This document shows, piece after piece, positions 1 through 10,237 of a DNA stretch of 64,000 bases. This stretch comes from Pseudomonas caricapapayae. Its GTDB lineage: Bacteria > Pseudomonadota > Gammaproteobacteria > Pseudomonadales > Pseudomonadaceae. The stretch is from the NCBI RefSeq assembly GCF_001400735.1, contig NZ_LJPW01000054.1:113841-177840 (forward strand). The letters are read 5' to 3'. The position numbers and the translations under genes were made by a program. The notes beneath the pieces are model-generated. The model searched no databases. It was not told the origin of the DNA and saw only the letters and a program-made list of their open reading frames with translations. Every line of letters begins with the position of its first letter. Position 1 is the stretch's first letter.

Positions 1-231
1 CCTCAAACGAAAGATGCTTCACTTAAACATCAAACGCATTTTGATTTAGCGGGAAGCCAATATTTCTTGGGCTTTCAACCCATTGAATCTAAAGGGTTTT
101 TTTCAATTCCTCGCTCAGGAATGGACGCAATTCTGTACTGCTTCGCATGCCATGTCAAGAACGAGGAGAAAATAATTCGCCCTGCGCGTAGACGTACTCG
201 TTATTCCGTCTGTCGCTCAAGAGGAGCATAG
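1..231 (+). CDS. C-terminal end of an unidentified AT-rich ORF (partial)
   Basis: An open frame runs from the first base to a TAG at 229-231 (76 codons); its start lies outside the window. The peptide is mixed and protein-like (for example YFLGFQPIESKGFFSIPRSG near residues 21-40) and ends in a basic tail. I do not recognise a family. Base composition is clearly AT-richer than the neighbouring genes, which hints at horizontally acquired DNA. The last 31 bases overlap the end of the convergent tannase gene. It could also be a chance open frame in non-coding DNA. Confidence 0.4.
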   Translation, partial: PQTKDASLKHQTHFDLAGSQYFLGFQPIESKGFFSIPRSGMDAILYCFACHVKNEEKIIRPARRRTRYSVCRSRGA

Positions 232-1940
232 GGACGAAAAAAGTCCGACCCCATCCATTGGGGTGTTTTATCCGTGGTCAATGGTTGGGCACGCTGGTAG
301 CTGTTTGCGTTTTTCGAGTAGCCCTTGTGGTCATACTCGGCCATGAACGGGTAAGGGAAAACCATGCGGGTACGCCCTCGGTTACCTACGTTTTCCTTCA
401 CCATGGATGCAGGCAGTGCCTCACGAAGTGGTCTCTGCCTGTTGCCAGCCTTCTCGGGCCCTGCCTGTCGGGTGACGATGGCATCCGGTGCCTGGCTTTT
501 CTCGACCCAGGTCATGATCGGCGTCAGCAGATCAATCAGGCTTGGCCCCTCCCCGCCGCCGCAGTGATAGACGCCGGGCAACATGTATAGCCGCGAGAAT
601 GCCTCGGTGCGGCTCTTGCCCATCTGCGCTTCGACCGCCTCGTGGTACGCGAGGGTATTGAGCGGCGAGATGTTCGGGTCGGACCAGCCGTGCCAGAGAA
701 TCAGCTTGCCGCCGCGACTGGCGAATCGCGACAGATCAGGGTTGGTAGCGTCGTACAGCGTATGCAGCGGGCGTAGTTGATCAAAGGTTTTCTTGTCGAA
801 GTTCAGCGCATTCAGATCGAAATCTGCACCAGGGTTTTTCTCGAACACCACATTGCCAATGGCTTCCCGTGCAGCCGTCTCGCTGTAAACGGTCTGATCG
901 GCGCTCACTGGCACGAACACGCCCGCCCAGGCCAGTTCCGAGCCCGGCTGAGGGCCGCCCATGGTCAACCGTGCGCCGCTGACGGCGTCTTTAGGCCCTT
1001 CGTAGAAACGTCTGACGGTGGCCACTTCCTCTGCGCTCAGGCAGTTGGCATTGTCGGCAGAAGCTTTGCATTGCAACACCGCGGGGTCGAAGTGGCAGAT
1101 GCGCGGGTCCGCAATAAGGCCGTCGATCTGCCCGTCCAGCACATCGCACTGATCGAGTACGGCCTTGTGCAACAACGGCAATCGGGAGGCGAAAAGGATC
1201 GGCTTGCCATCCGACCCTCTGTTGGAGCGGGCCATCCAGCCGTGATAGAGCGTTTTCTGTACCTGAAAGTTGAGCGCAGGAGCCCCGGCAATGATGCCGT
1301 CGAAATCTTCCGGATAACGCTGGGCTTCGATCAATGCCTCACGGCCGCCATCCGAGCAGCCACTGAAGTAGGCGTATTCGGCTTTGCGGCCATAGAACGC
1401 CATGATCAGTTTCTTCGACGCCAGCGCCGTGAGATGAACGCCGCGATGGGCAAAATCGGCGCGTTTCTGCGGGTCGTCGCCAAAATGGTTGTCTGCCGCA
1501 CGATGCCCCATGTCGGTGGACGCCACTGCGAACGCACCGGTATTCAAAGGCGTGCAGCCGTCAGCGGCGCGCACAGTCGAGTTGATGTTGCCACACAGCC
1601 CACCGCAGCCGACTTGCAAATAGCGCTGTTGCCAGGCAGCGGTTGGCAGCTCAAGCCTGAAACCGATCTCCGGTGCCAGACGCCCCTCCACGGCACACAC
1701 TGCCACGCCGTCCCGGGACGATTCGCTGGCTGTCAGCACCCGACTGCCCTGCCCGCCGATATCGTTGAGGTCCACGTCGGCCAGTGCAGAGCACGCGCCG
1801 ACCGGCTTGACCACTGCAAGCCGGGCAATATTGTCGGTCGTTGCAGAGGACGGCGTGCGTGCCTGAGCCGACGTCTGAATCGTGAGGGAAGTGACCAGCA
1901 ACAACAGAGCGCGCGCGTACTTCGGCTGGGAGGGTTTCAT
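201..1940 (-). CDS. Secreted tannase / feruloyl esterase family hydrolase
   Basis: A 579-residue alpha/beta hydrolase of the tannase/feruloyl esterase family, which cleaves ester bonds of gallate- or ferulate-type plant phenolics. Residues 1-28 form a Sec signal peptide ending AQA. The nucleophile motif GCSDGG gives Ser196; Asp421 lies in HGWSDPN and His459 in YHCGGG. Cys195 and Cys460 are the neighbouring cysteines that pair in this family (CS-D-HC motif). A DG-rich loop at about 266-280 resembles the family calcium site. The start has a good ribosome site (AGGAG about 6 bases upstream). Secretion suggests action on plant cell-wall or tannin esters; the exact substrate cannot be read from sequence. 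Confidence 0.88.
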   Translation of the reverse strand: MKPSQPKYARALLLLVTSLTIQTSAQARTPSSATTDNIARLAVVKPVGACSALADVDLNDIGGQGSRVLTASESSRDGVAVCAVEGRLAPEIGFRLELPTAAWQQRYLQVGCGGLCGNINSTVRAADGCTPLNTGAFAVASTDMGHRAADNHFGDDPQKRADFAHRGVHLTALASKKLIMAFYGRKAEYAYFSGCSDGGREALIEAQRYPEDFDGIIAGAPALNFQVQKTLYHGWMARSNRGSDGKPILFASRLPLLHKAVLDQCDVLDGQIDGLIADPRICHFDPAVLQCKASADNANCLSAEEVATVRRFYEGPKDAVSGARLTMGGPQPGSELAWAGVFVPVSADQTVYSETAAREAIGNVVFEKNPGADFDLNALNFDKKTFDQLRPLHTLYDATNPDLSRFASRGGKLILWHGWSDPNISPLNTLAYHEAVEAQMGKSRTEAFSRLYMLPGVYHCGGGEGPSLIDLLTPIMTWVEKSQAPDAIVTRQAGPEKAGNRQRPLREALPASMVKENVGNRGRTRMVFPYPFMAEYDHKGYSKNANSYQRAQPLTTDKTPQWMGSDFFRPYAPLERQTE

Positions 1941-2054
1941 GAGAACTCCTGTTCATGAAGGATCAAAACCACCGTGCGAGCACAAAAATGACCGCACTGC
2001 AGGTAAGGGTAAAACGTTTAAGCCTGGCGATTATTCAAAGGCTAGTAGAAAAAA

Positions 2055-3467
2055 TCACCCCGGATTCCATCCGCCGCCCATGACCTTGTAGAGCGTTACC
2101 CTGTTGCTCTGCTCAGTCAGGCGCAGGGAAATCAGCTCCTGCTCGGCGCTGTACAGTGAACGCTGTGACTCAAGTGCTTCCAGGTAACTTTGCGAACCGC
2201 CACGATACAATGCATCGGCCAATTCATAGCTCTTGCGGCTGGCATCGGTATAGGCCTGCTGCGCAGCAACCCGATCATCCAGCGTGCTGCGCACCGCCAG
2301 CGCATCGGCCACTTCCTTGAATGCGGTCTGGATCGTCTGCTGATAGGTCTGAATCTGTATCCGGTTCTCGACCCTGGCCGAGTCAAGCGTGGCCTTATTG
2401 GCTCCCCCGTCGAAAATTGGCACGCTGATGCCTGGCGCAAAGCTCCACGCACCGGTTCCGGACTTGAACAGACCCGACAGGCTGGAGCTGGAAGAGCCTG
2501 CACTGGCGGTCAGGGTGATGCTGGGGAAGAACGCTGCACGCGCTGCGCCAATGTCGATGTTCGCTGCTTTGAGCGTGTGCTCGGCACTCAACACATCCGG
2601 GCGACGTTGCAGGAGGCTGGAAGGCAGGCCATCCGGCACCTGCACCAAATGCGTCACCGATTGCAGGTCGGCATCGGGCAGAAGCTCTTCGGGTAGATCG
2701 CTGCCCACCAGCAGACGCAGGGCGTTACGGTCCTGGAGAATCTGACTTTTATATTGCGCCACGTCGCCCCTCGCCGATTCGACCGTTGTCTGCGCCTGGG
2801 CCACTTCCAGCCCTGAAGAACCGCCCAGCGCATGGCTGCTTCTGGTGAGGTCGTAGCTCTGCTGCTGACTGGCCAGCGTATCCTCAGCCAGCTTCAAAAG
2901 CTGGTTGTCGGCGGCCAGGGTCAACCAGCCGGTCGCCACTTCGGCGATCAGGCTGATCTGTGTGCTGCGCCGTGTTTCGGTCAAGGCCAGGTAATCCTCG
3001 AGCGCTTCGTCCTGAAGGTTCTGGATGCGCCCGAAGACATCCAGCTCATAGCTGCTCAAACCAAGCTGCGCGCTGTACTCGTGGCTGATCGAAGACCCTC
3101 CGCTCATGGAAGTCGACGACGGTGTGCGCGTGTGGGTGCCGCTGCCACTGGCATCAAGGGTCGGCAGGCTCGCGGCACGTTCGATGCGGTACTGAGCCTG
3201 CGCTTTTTCGACATTGAGGCTGGCCAGGCGCAGGTCGCGGTTGTTCTCCAACGCCAGAGTTTGCAGGCGCACCAGGCGCTTGTCGGTGAAAAAGTTTTGC
3301 CACTCGATATCCGTGGGAACACTGGCTGACGCAGCTGGTTTGCCGGCAGTCGCCGGCAGCCACTGGCGCGGGACCGGTGCTTCAGGGCGCTGGTAGTCAG
3401 GCGCCAGATTGACGCAGCCGGTAAGCAGCGCCGTAAAAGCCAGCAAAGGCCACAAAAGACGCATCAT
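2055..3467 (-). CDS. RND efflux outer-membrane channel lipoprotein (NodT/OprM family)
   Basis: 470 residues, the usual length for the OprM/NodT outer-membrane factor of tripartite efflux pumps. The N-terminus has a lipoprotein signal with lipobox LLTGC (Cys18). Two long helical repeats with the typical YRIERA and [15 protein letters not shown] segments follow, and the C-terminal part contains FKEVADALA and [12 protein letters not shown] motifs. It is the third gene of the efflux operon; its ATG overlaps the TGA of the pump gene (ATGA). It should form the trimeric channel that carries substrates out of the cell. The substrate range is not readable. Confidence 0.92.
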   Translation of the reverse strand: MMRLLWPLLAFTALLTGCVNLAPDYQRPEAPVPRQWLPATAGKPAASASVPTDIEWQNFFTDKRLVRLQTLALENNRDLRLASLNVEKAQAQYRIERAASLPTLDASGSGTHTRTPSSTSMSGGSSISHEYSAQLGLSSYELDVFGRIQNLQDEALEDYLALTETRRSTQISLIAEVATGWLTLAADNQLLKLAEDTLASQQQSYDLTRSSHALGGSSGLEVAQAQTTVESARGDVAQYKSQILQDRNALRLLVGSDLPEELLPDADLQSVTHLVQVPDGLPSSLLQRRPDVLSAEHTLKAANIDIGAARAAFFPSITLTASAGSSSSSLSGLFKSGTGAWSFAPGISVPIFDGGANKATLDSARVENRIQIQTYQQTIQTAFKEVADALAVRSTLDDRVAAQQAYTDASRKSYELADALYRGGSQSYLEALESQRSLYSAEQELISLRLTEQSNRVTLYKVMGGGWNPG

Positions 3468-6400
3468 GCTTCACCTGTAGATGTGGGTCGGGCAACCGCA
3501 GCATTGCCTGAAGAACGACTGAAGCGGCGACGGACTTCGACGAAGAACAGCGGCACCAGAAAAATCCCCAGCACGGTAGCGCTGAACATGCCACCCAGCA
3601 CGCCAGTGCCGATTGCATTGCGCCCAGCCGAACCTGCGCCGGTGCTGAGGGCCAACGGCAGTACACCGAACATGAACGCCAGCGAAGTCATAAGAATCGG
3701 GCGCAGGCGTTGCCGGGCAGCAATCAGGGTGGCTTCATGCAGGCTTTTCCCCTGTTCCTGAAGGTGCTTGGCAAACTCGACGATCAGAATTGCGTTTTTT
3801 GCCGCCAGGCCCACTGTGGTCAACAGCCCGACCTGAAAGTACACGTCATTGCTCAAACCGCTGAGCCGCGTCGCCAGAACCGCGCCGACCACGCCCAGCG
3901 GCACCACGAGCATGACCGAAAACGGAACCGACCAGCTTTCATACAAGGCTGCCAGACAGAGGAACACGAACAGCACTGAAACCGCGTAGAGCATGGGTGC
4001 CTGAGCACCGGACAAACGCAGTTGGTAGGACTGTCCGGTCCACTCGTAACCGATGCCTTCGGGAAGCTGCTTGATGATTGCTTCAACGGCATCCATTGCC
4101 GTCCCCGAGCTGACACCCGGCGCTGGATCACCCACCACTTCAAGCGACGAATTGCCGTTGTAGCGTTCCAGCAATGGCGAGCCGTAGCTCCAGCTGCTGC
4201 GGGCAAACGACGAGAACGGGACCATTTCGTCATTGCTGTTGCGCACGAACCAATGATCCAGGTCGGCCGATTGCATGCGCGAGGTGGCCTCGCCCTGCAC
4301 ATAGACTTTCTTCACTCGCCCCTGATTGAGGAAGTCATTGATATAGCTGCCGCCCAGCGCAGTGGACAGGGTCGAGTTGATATCACTGGTGGACAGGCTC
4401 AGCGCACCGGCCTTGCGGTCGTCGATGGTCACTTTCAACTGCGGCGTGTCGTCCAGGCCGTTGCTGCGCACGCCCAGCATGCTCGGGTTCCTCCTCGCCA
4501 GGTCGATAAACTGCTCGCGTGCCGCGACCAGCGCCTCATGTCCCACACCGCCGAGGTCCTTGAGTTGCACATCGAAACCCGAGCTCTGCCCCAGCCCGCG
4601 CACCGCAGGCGGCTGCATGACAAACACGCTGGCGTCGCCAATGCTTGCCAGCGCCAGAGTCGCCCGCTGCGCCACCTGCGCTGCGCCCTGCCCCTTGCCA
4701 GAACGCTCGCTCCAGTCTTTGAGCTTGATGAACGCCCTGGCGGTGTTCTGGCTGTTGCCACCCATCCCGAGCCCCGAGATGCTGATCAACGCCTCGACTT
4801 CAGGCTGTTTGAGCATGTAGGTCTCGAACTGCCTCATCACCGCCTGCGTACGGCTGTCGGTAGCGCCGACCGGCAGCTGAATCTGCGCCATCAGCGCGCC
4901 CTGGTCCTCATCAGGCAAAAACGACGTGGGCAGGCTGACATAACCCACCGCCATAGCCACCAGCACCAGTACGTATACCAGCACAGCCCGTCCGCGATGC
5001 TTGATCACACCACTCACACCTCGCTGATAACGGTCGGCGCTACGGTCGAAAGTGCGGTTGAACCAGCCGAAAAAGCCACCCCGTCGTGCATGCAACTGAG
5101 CATCAGAGGCTTTGAGCATCGTTGCGCACAACGCCGGTGTCAGGGTCATCGCAACCAGTACCGAAAGCAGCATGGCCGAAACGATGGTCACTGAAAACTG
5201 CCGATAGATGATCCCGGTGGAACCACTGAAAAAGGCCATTGGAATGAATACCGCACTCAGCACGAGGGCGATGCCGATCAGCGCGCTGGTAATCTCATCC
5301 ATCGATTTGCGGGTTGCCTTCAGCGGGCTCAGGTGCTCTTCGCCCATGACCCGCTCGACGTTTTCCACCACCACAATGGCATCGTCGACCAGCAGCCCGA
5401 TAGCCAGAACCATCGCAAACATGGTCAGGGTATTGATCGAATAACCAAACAGTGCCAGCACACCGAACGTGCCCAGCAGCACCACCGGTACGGTGATCGC
5501 GGGAATCAGGGTAGCGCGCAGGTTCTGCATGAACAGGAACATGATCAGCACAACCAGCCCGATTGCCTCGCCCAGCGACTTCACCACTTCCCTGATCGAC
5601 AGGCTGACGAAGGGCGTCGTGTCATAGGCAATGACCGTTTTCAGTTGCATCTGCGCAGGGTAAAACGGTTCCAGCTCCTTCAGTTTGGCCTTGATCGCTT
5701 CACCGACGCTCAGCGCATTCGCGCCGGACGCCAGTTGAATGCCCATCGCCGCCGCTGGCCTGCCGTTGAGTGCAGAGTTGATGTCATAGCTTTCGCTGCC
5801 CAGTTCTACCCGCGCCACATCGCTCAGCAGCACGACAGCACCGTCGCTGGAAGACTTGACGACCACCTTCTCGAACTGCTCGGGCGTCTGCAGCTTGCTG
5901 CGAGCGCTGATAGTCGCATTCAGTTGCTGGCCTTCAACCGCAGGTAATGCTCCCAACTGGCCTGCAGAGACTTCGGTGTTCTGCGCCTCCAGGGCCGAGC
6001 TGATGTCGGAGGGCATCAGTGCGTACTTCTCCAGCCTGGCCGGGTCCAGCCAGATACGCATCGCGTATCCCGAACCCAGCGTCTGCACGTCGCCGACGCC
6101 ATCTACCCGGCTGAGCTGATCGAGCAGCGTGCTGGAAATGTAATCACCGATCTGCGTACCGGTCACGCTTTCGTTGTCAGAGGCCAGGGCGACCAGCATC
6201 AGAAAGTCGGAACTGCCCTTGGTCACCGTCAAGCCTTCGCTCTGCACACTCTGCGGCAGGCGCGATTCGGCCTGCTGCAGTTTGTTCTGCACCTGCATCT
6301 GCGCCACATCAGGGTCGGTGCCTGCGGCGAAGGTCAGGCTGATGCTCGCGCTACCTGCCGAGCTGCTGGAGGCAGACATATAAGTCAGCCTGTCGAGCCC

Positions 6401-6610
6401 TTTCATTTGCTGCTCGATGACCTGAGTGACGGAGTCTTCGACGGTCTTGGCCGATGCGCCAGTGTAGGTGGCGGAGATTTTTACCGTCGGCGGCGCGATA
6501 TTGGGGTATTGCTCGAGTGACAACTGACTGATGGACAAAGCACCGGCGAACATGATGCAGATGGCAATGACCCAGGCGAAGATGGGCCGATCAATGAAGA
6601 AACGAGCCAT
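3464..6610 (-). CDS. RND multidrug efflux inner-membrane pump (HAE1/AcrB-MexB type)
   Basis: 1048 residues, full length for a hydrophobe/amphiphile efflux-1 pump. It starts with the hallmark [17 protein letters not shown]. It shows twelve predicted membrane segments, two large periplasmic loops, and the proton-relay aspartates Asp409 and Asp410 in [14 protein letters not shown]. The second half repeats the pattern ([15 protein letters not shown]). It couples proton influx to export of lipophilic compounds through the adaptor (6613-7815) and channel (2055-3467) of the same operon. AcrB/MexB-type rather than the heavy-metal or MdtBC branch, judged by length and motifs. Confidence 0.95.
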   Translation of the reverse strand: MARFFIDRPIFAWVIAICIMFAGALSISQLSLEQYPNIAPPTVKISATYTGASAKTVEDSVTQVIEQQMKGLDRLTYMSASSSSAGSASISLTFAAGTDPDVAQMQVQNKLQQAESRLPQSVQSEGLTVTKGSSDFLMLVALASDNESVTGTQIGDYISSTLLDQLSRVDGVGDVQTLGSGYAMRIWLDPARLEKYALMPSDISSALEAQNTEVSAGQLGALPAVEGQQLNATISARSKLQTPEQFEKVVVKSSSDGAVVLLSDVARVELGSESYDINSALNGRPAAAMGIQLASGANALSVGEAIKAKLKELEPFYPAQMQLKTVIAYDTTPFVSLSIREVVKSLGEAIGLVVLIMFLFMQNLRATLIPAITVPVVLLGTFGVLALFGYSINTLTMFAMVLAIGLLVDDAIVVVENVERVMGEEHLSPLKATRKSMDEITSALIGIALVLSAVFIPMAFFSGSTGIIYRQFSVTIVSAMLLSVLVAMTLTPALCATMLKASDAQLHARRGGFFGWFNRTFDRSADRYQRGVSGVIKHRGRAVLVYVLVLVAMAVGYVSLPTSFLPDEDQGALMAQIQLPVGATDSRTQAVMRQFETYMLKQPEVEALISISGLGMGGNSQNTARAFIKLKDWSERSGKGQGAAQVAQRATLALASIGDASVFVMQPPAVRGLGQSSGFDVQLKDLGGVGHEALVAAREQFIDLARRNPSMLGVRSNGLDDTPQLKVTIDDRKAGALSLSTSDINSTLSTALGGSYINDFLNQGRVKKVYVQGEATSRMQSADLDHWFVRNSNDEMVPFSSFARSSWSYGSPLLERYNGNSSLEVVGDPAPGVSSGTAMDAVEAIIKQLPEGIGYEWTGQSYQLRLSGAQAPMLYAVSVLFVFLCLAALYESWSVPFSVMLVVPLGVVGAVLATRLSGLSNDVYFQVGLLTTVGLAAKNAILIVEFAKHLQEQGKSLHEATLIAARQRLRPILMTSLAFMFGVLPLALSTGAGSAGRNAIGTGVLGGMFSATVLGIFLVPLFFVEVRRRFSRSSGNAAVARPTSTGEA

Positions 6611-6612
6611 GT

Positions 6613-7815
6613 TCAGCGCTCCTTCACATCAGTGGCAGCGACAGTGCCGCTCGGCGATGGCGAATTCGGGGTGTCGGCGTTTTGAACAGTCACCTCGGTG
6701 CCCACCGGCGTTTTCTGACCGCCCTCGACCACCACCTGCTCATTGGCCTCGAGCCCGCTGCTCACCCACCACTGGTTGCCCACCGTGCGATCGACACTGA
6801 TCACCCGCTGCTCGATCTTGCCGTCGACTACCAGTAACACGGTGGTCTGGCCGCTGGCACTGCGGCTGACGGCCTTTTGCGGAATCAGGATCGCGTTGTG
6901 ATCCTGCGCCTGCTCCAGCACCGCCACCACGTACATGCCGGGCAGCAACAGCCGCTCCGGATTGGCGAAGCTGGCACGCAGCGTCACGGTACCGGTGCCT
7001 TCATTGACGCTGACGCCACTGAATTGCAGGCGGCCGTCATGGTTATAAGTGCTGCCGTCATCCAGCTTGAGGGTGATCCGGGCTTCACCATCGCCGTTGG
7101 TTTGCAGCTTGCCGCTGGCCAGGTCGCGCTTGAGGCGCAGCAACTCGGTGGTGGACTGCGTGACATCGACGTAAATCGGGTCCAGTTGCTGAACCGTGGT
7201 CAGCGCCGTGTCCTGTTGGGCCACCACCAATGCACCGGGGGTGACGGTCGAGGTCTCGATACGGCCACTGATGGGCGCAGTAATACGTGTGTAAGCCAGG
7301 TTGATACGCGCAGTCTGCACATCGGCCTGCGCCACTTTTACCTCGGCGGCGGCGGTCAGCACACTGGCTTCGGCGTCTTCTTTATCCTGCTGGCTGATGG
7401 CGTCTATCTTTGCCAGCCCTATATCTCGCTTGGCGGTCGCCTGCGCCGATTTGAGCGTGGCACGGGACTTGGCGAGCGTGGCCAGTGACTCTGCCAGCGC
7501 AGCCTGGTAAGTCGCGCTGTCGAGTTGATACAAAGGCTGACCGGCCTTGACGTCAGCACCCTCGACGAACAGCCGCTGCTGAACGATGCCACTGACCTGA
7601 GGCCGTATCTCGGCGACCATGAACGCTTGAGTGCGCCCCGCCAGCTCGGTGGCCAGCGCCTGGTTGCGCGGCTGGACAGTGATGACTGACACAGTCGGTT
7701 TTGGCGCAGCGGGCGGCGAATCATCCCCTGAACAACCGCTCAGAACACTGGTAAGGGCTGCGTAGATGACAAAGGTCACCGTCATCAGGTATTTGGCGAA
7801 AATCTTGCTCAACAT
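6613..7815 (-). CDS. RND efflux periplasmic adaptor (membrane fusion protein)
   Basis: 400 residues with a lipoprotein signal (lipobox LSGC, Cys28). Biotinyl-lipoyl half-motifs flank a coiled-coil hairpin at about residues 95-175, followed by beta-barrel and membrane-proximal domains ([15 protein letters not shown]). This is the AcrA/MexA arrangement, and the protein bridges pump and channel. It is the first gene of the three-gene operon, two bases before the pump gene. The promoter region is shared with the divergent two-component system, so BaeSR-like control of the pump is likely but inferred. Confidence 0.93.
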   Translation of the reverse strand: MLSKIFAKYLMTVTFVIYAALTSVLSGCSGDDSPPAAPKPTVSVITVQPRNQALATELAGRTQAFMVAEIRPQVSGIVQQRLFVEGADVKAGQPLYQLDSATYQAALAESLATLAKSRATLKSAQATAKRDIGLAKIDAISQQDKEDAEASVLTAAAEVKVAQADVQTARINLAYTRITAPISGRIETSTVTPGALVVAQQDTALTTVQQLDPIYVDVTQSTTELLRLKRDLASGKLQTNGDGEARITLKLDDGSTYNHDGRLQFSGVSVNEGTGTVTLRASFANPERLLLPGMYVVAVLEQAQDHNAILIPQKAVSRSASGQTTVLLVVDGKIEQRVISVDRTVGNQWWVSSGLEANEQVVVEGGQKTPVGTEVTVQNADTPNSPSPSGTVAATDVKER

Positions 7816-7843
7816 GATTGCCTCAGGACGTTGTGGCGAAAGC

Positions 7844-7853
7844 CTGACGTCAG
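7844..7853. promoter_or_regulatory. 10-bp perfect palindrome in the efflux/two-component divergent region
   Basis: CTGACGTCAG lies 29 bases upstream of the adaptor gene and about 106 bases before the sensor kinase start. A perfect 10-bp palindrome in a 144-bp divergent promoter region is a candidate operator, but this length can arise by chance and I see no second copy. Confidence 0.25.
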
Positions 7854-7959
7854 AGTGCGAGGCAAATGTGCAGGAAAATTGAAGATTGCTGTGTTGACTT
7901 GAAACTTGCGGTCACGAAGGCCTAAATGGACGCCGTCTTCAGGGAAAACCCGAGCCTTC

Positions 7960-9351
7960 ATGAAATCGAGCATCTCCACCAAACTGTTTGTCGCGGTACT
8001 GGCCAGCGTGCTGTCAGTGATCCTGATCATGGGTCTGACCGCGAACTGGAGTTTTGCCCGTGGCTTTCTCGGCTATCTCAACGAACAGGCCATGCAGCGC
8101 ATGTCGCCGGTCCTGCCACGCCTGGCCGCTGCCTATGCTCGCGAAGGCAGTTGGGAGTTCATGCGTGACAACAAGGATCGCTGGTTTGAGGTGATGCGCC
8201 CGGAGCCCGCGCAGGACTTCGCCATTCCCGGACTGGCCACGCCACCCACTTCCGATCTGACTGGCGCAGTGTTTCGCATCGCCCTGCTGGATGCGCAGAA
8301 GAACCTCGTAATGGGGTTTCCGGGCGTGCATGACGATGAGTTCATGCGCCCGGTGGAAGTCGCCGGCAAAATCGTGGGCTGGCTGGCCGTCACACCCTTT
8401 CAAAGCGTCAGTGAAGCGGGCGGCGAGCGCTTTCAGCAGTACCAGTTGCGTGCCAGCCTGGCGATGGGTGTGCTGTCGCTGCTGCTAGCCGTGCTGATTG
8501 CCTGGTGGATTGCCCGCACGCTGCTCGACCCGGTCAAACGTGTTGCCGCGGCGACCCATCGGCTCGCCGCAGGGGAATACAGCAGCCGCGTGGCGGTTTC
8601 CTCCAACGACGAGGTAGGCCAGTTGGCTCGCGACTTCAATCAATTGGCCTATACCCTGGAGCGCAATGAAAAGATGCGCCGGGAATTCATGGCCGATGTC
8701 TCCCATGAGCTGCGCACCCCGCTGTCAGTACTGCGTGGCGAACTGGAAGCCATCGAGGACGGCGTGCGCACCCTGGATCAGGCATCGATGAAGTCGCTAC
8801 AGGGTGAAGTCGGCATGCTCAGCAAGCTGGTGGATGATCTCTACGAATTGTCGCTGGCGGATGTGGGCGCCCTGACCTACCGCAAGGTCGACTGTGACCT
8901 CGCAGAGTTGCTGACAAACATCACTGAGATGTTCGAGGAGCGTTGCGCCGCGCGTCAATTGGGTTTGCAACTGGAACTTGCGACTCAACCCTTGTCGGTA
9001 CACGCAGACCCAGGCCGCCTGCAACAGTTGATCAGCAACCTGCTGGAAAACTCGGTGCGCTACACCGATGCCGGCGGCTCGGTGCGGGTGCGTGCCAGCC
9101 TGCGAGGTGATCAAGTGCGTGTGGACGTCATGGATTCCGGCCCCGGCGTCGATCCCGAGCAACTGCCACGATTGTTCGAACGCTTCTATCGCGGTGAAAC
9201 ATCGCGCAACCGCGCCAGCGGCGGTGCGGGTCTGGGGCTGGCGATCTGTCACAGCATCGCCCTCGCCCACGGCGGCGGCCTCAGCGCCGACCACTCGCCC
9301 ACCGGTGGCCTCTGGCTGACCCTGTGCCTGCCCGGACACCTGCGACCATGA
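7960..9351 (+). CDS. Sensor histidine kinase (BaeS-like) beside an RND efflux operon
   Basis: 463 residues from the ATG at 7960; a longer frame begins only with a TTG. One membrane segment near residues 8-29, a periplasmic domain to about 165, a second segment at about 165-187, then HAMP. The H-box is [10 protein letters not shown] with phospho-acceptor His249. The N-box (LLENSVRY), G1 (DSGPGV) and G2 (GAGLGLAI) ATP-binding motifs are all present. It is divergent from the efflux operon and overlaps the response regulator gene by four bases (ATGA), so the pair is co-translated. Likely senses envelope or toxic-compound stress and controls the pump; this follows from position and BaeS similarity. 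Confidence 0.9.
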   Translation: MKSSISTKLFVAVLASVLSVILIMGLTANWSFARGFLGYLNEQAMQRMSPVLPRLAAAYAREGSWEFMRDNKDRWFEVMRPEPAQDFAIPGLATPPTSDLTGAVFRIALLDAQKNLVMGFPGVHDDEFMRPVEVAGKIVGWLAVTPFQSVSEAGGERFQQYQLRASLAMGVLSLLLAVLIAWWIARTLLDPVKRVAAATHRLAAGEYSSRVAVSSNDEVGQLARDFNQLAYTLERNEKMRREFMADVSHELRTPLSVLRGELEAIEDGVRTLDQASMKSLQGEVGMLSKLVDDLYELSLADVGALTYRKVDCDLAELLTNITEMFEERCAARQLGLQLELATQPLSVHADPGRLQQLISNLLENSVRYTDAGGSVRVRASLRGDQVRVDVMDSGPGVDPEQLPRLFERFYRGETSRNRASGGAGLGLAICHSIALAHGGGLSADHSPTGGLWLTLCLPGHLRP

Positions 9352-10031
9352 CCGCTACAAGCCTTGAAACACCTATTCTCATTGTCGAAGACGAGCCCAA
9401 GCTGGCATCGCTGATGCGCGACTACCTGATTGCGGCCGGGTATTCGACCCACTGCCTGAGTAATGGGCTGGACGTTGTGCCCGCCGTCAGAGCGAACGCG
9501 CCACAACTGATCCTGCTCGACATCATGCTGCCCGGTCGTGATGGCATGGACATCTGCAGGGAACTGCGCAGTTTCAGCGCCGTACCCATTGTCATGATCA
9601 CCGCACGAGTCGAGGAAATCGACCGTTTGCTGGGCCTGGATCTCGGCGCGGACGACTACATTTGCAAACCGTTCAGCCCGCGTGAAATGGTCGCTCGCGT
9701 CAAGGCAATACTGCGTCGTACCTCTTCAGCCGGCCCGCATGCGACCAAGGGGTTACAGGTGGACGAGGCACACTATCAGGCCTCGTTCAATGGTGTCAGC
9801 CTGGACCTGACTCCGGTCGAACTGCGTCTGCTGGCCACCTTCGCCCGCGCACCGGGTCGGGTGTTTTCCCGCGACCATCTGCTGGACAGGCTCTACTCGG
9901 ATCATCGTGTAGTGACCGACCGCACCGTGGACAGCCACATCCGTAACCTGCGCCGCAAACTGGAACAGGCCTGCCCTGGCCATGATCCGATCCAGTCGCT
10001 TTATGGCGTGGGCTACAAGCTGGAGCTGTGA
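9348..10031 (+). CDS. OmpR-family response regulator (BaeR-like)
   Basis: 227 residues from an ATG that overlaps the kinase stop codon. The receiver domain has the acidic pocket (VEDEPK), phospho-acceptor Asp58 in [11 protein letters not shown], the T/A residues (MITARV) and Lys in [11 protein letters not shown] winged-helix DNA-binding domain follows from about residue 130 ([39 protein letters not shown]). It is the cognate partner of the upstream kinase and the likely regulator of the divergent efflux operon. Confidence 0.92.
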   Translation: MTATSLETPILIVEDEPKLASLMRDYLIAAGYSTHCLSNGLDVVPAVRANAPQLILLDIMLPGRDGMDICRELRSFSAVPIVMITARVEEIDRLLGLDLGADDYICKPFSPREMVARVKAILRRTSSAGPHATKGLQVDEAHYQASFNGVSLDLTPVELRLLATFARAPGRVFSRDHLLDRLYSDHRVVTDRTVDSHIRNLRRKLEQACPGHDPIQSLYGVGYKLEL

Positions 10032-10069
10032 CCGTCATAGCGCTTAGCCCACATCATCATCCATGCCGT

Positions 10070-10200
10070 TCCGAGCACCGAACATCGGGCGCGGAGCGTC
10101 CAGAGCGGCATGCGACGCAGAGCGACATACGATAGCTGCGATGATCGTTCCTCGCGCTCCAGCGTGGGAATGCCTGTCGTGACGCTCCGCGTCACAAATC
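10070..10200. repeat. Palindromic interspersed-type repeats
   Basis: No gene fits in the 206-base gap between the response regulator and the flavin monooxygenase. It contains a perfect 7-bp stem, GTGACGC-TCC-GCGTCAC (10179-10195), and an imperfect hairpin centred on CGCTCCAGCG (about 10148-10170) with flanking TTCC/GGAA. A related CGCGGAGCGTC stretch lies at 10089-10099. Such CGTGGGAATGC / GTGACGCTCCGCGTCAC blocks are, from memory, common intergenic repeats in P. syringae genomes. They may also serve as a bidirectional transcription barrier. Confidence 0.6.
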
Positions 10201-10237
10201 TGCGCTGCGCCGCCTGCGCAAGGACAGTCATCACACT

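Noticed and set aside
777..1958. Long plus-strand open frame of 393 codons
   Set aside because: It lies antisense to the tannase gene, which has a signal peptide and catalytic triad; the antisense peptide has no domain resemblance and reflects high GC content.
10089..10195. CRISPR-like repeat
   Set aside because: The stems differ in sequence and there are no regularly spaced identical repeats; they fit dispersed palindromic elements.
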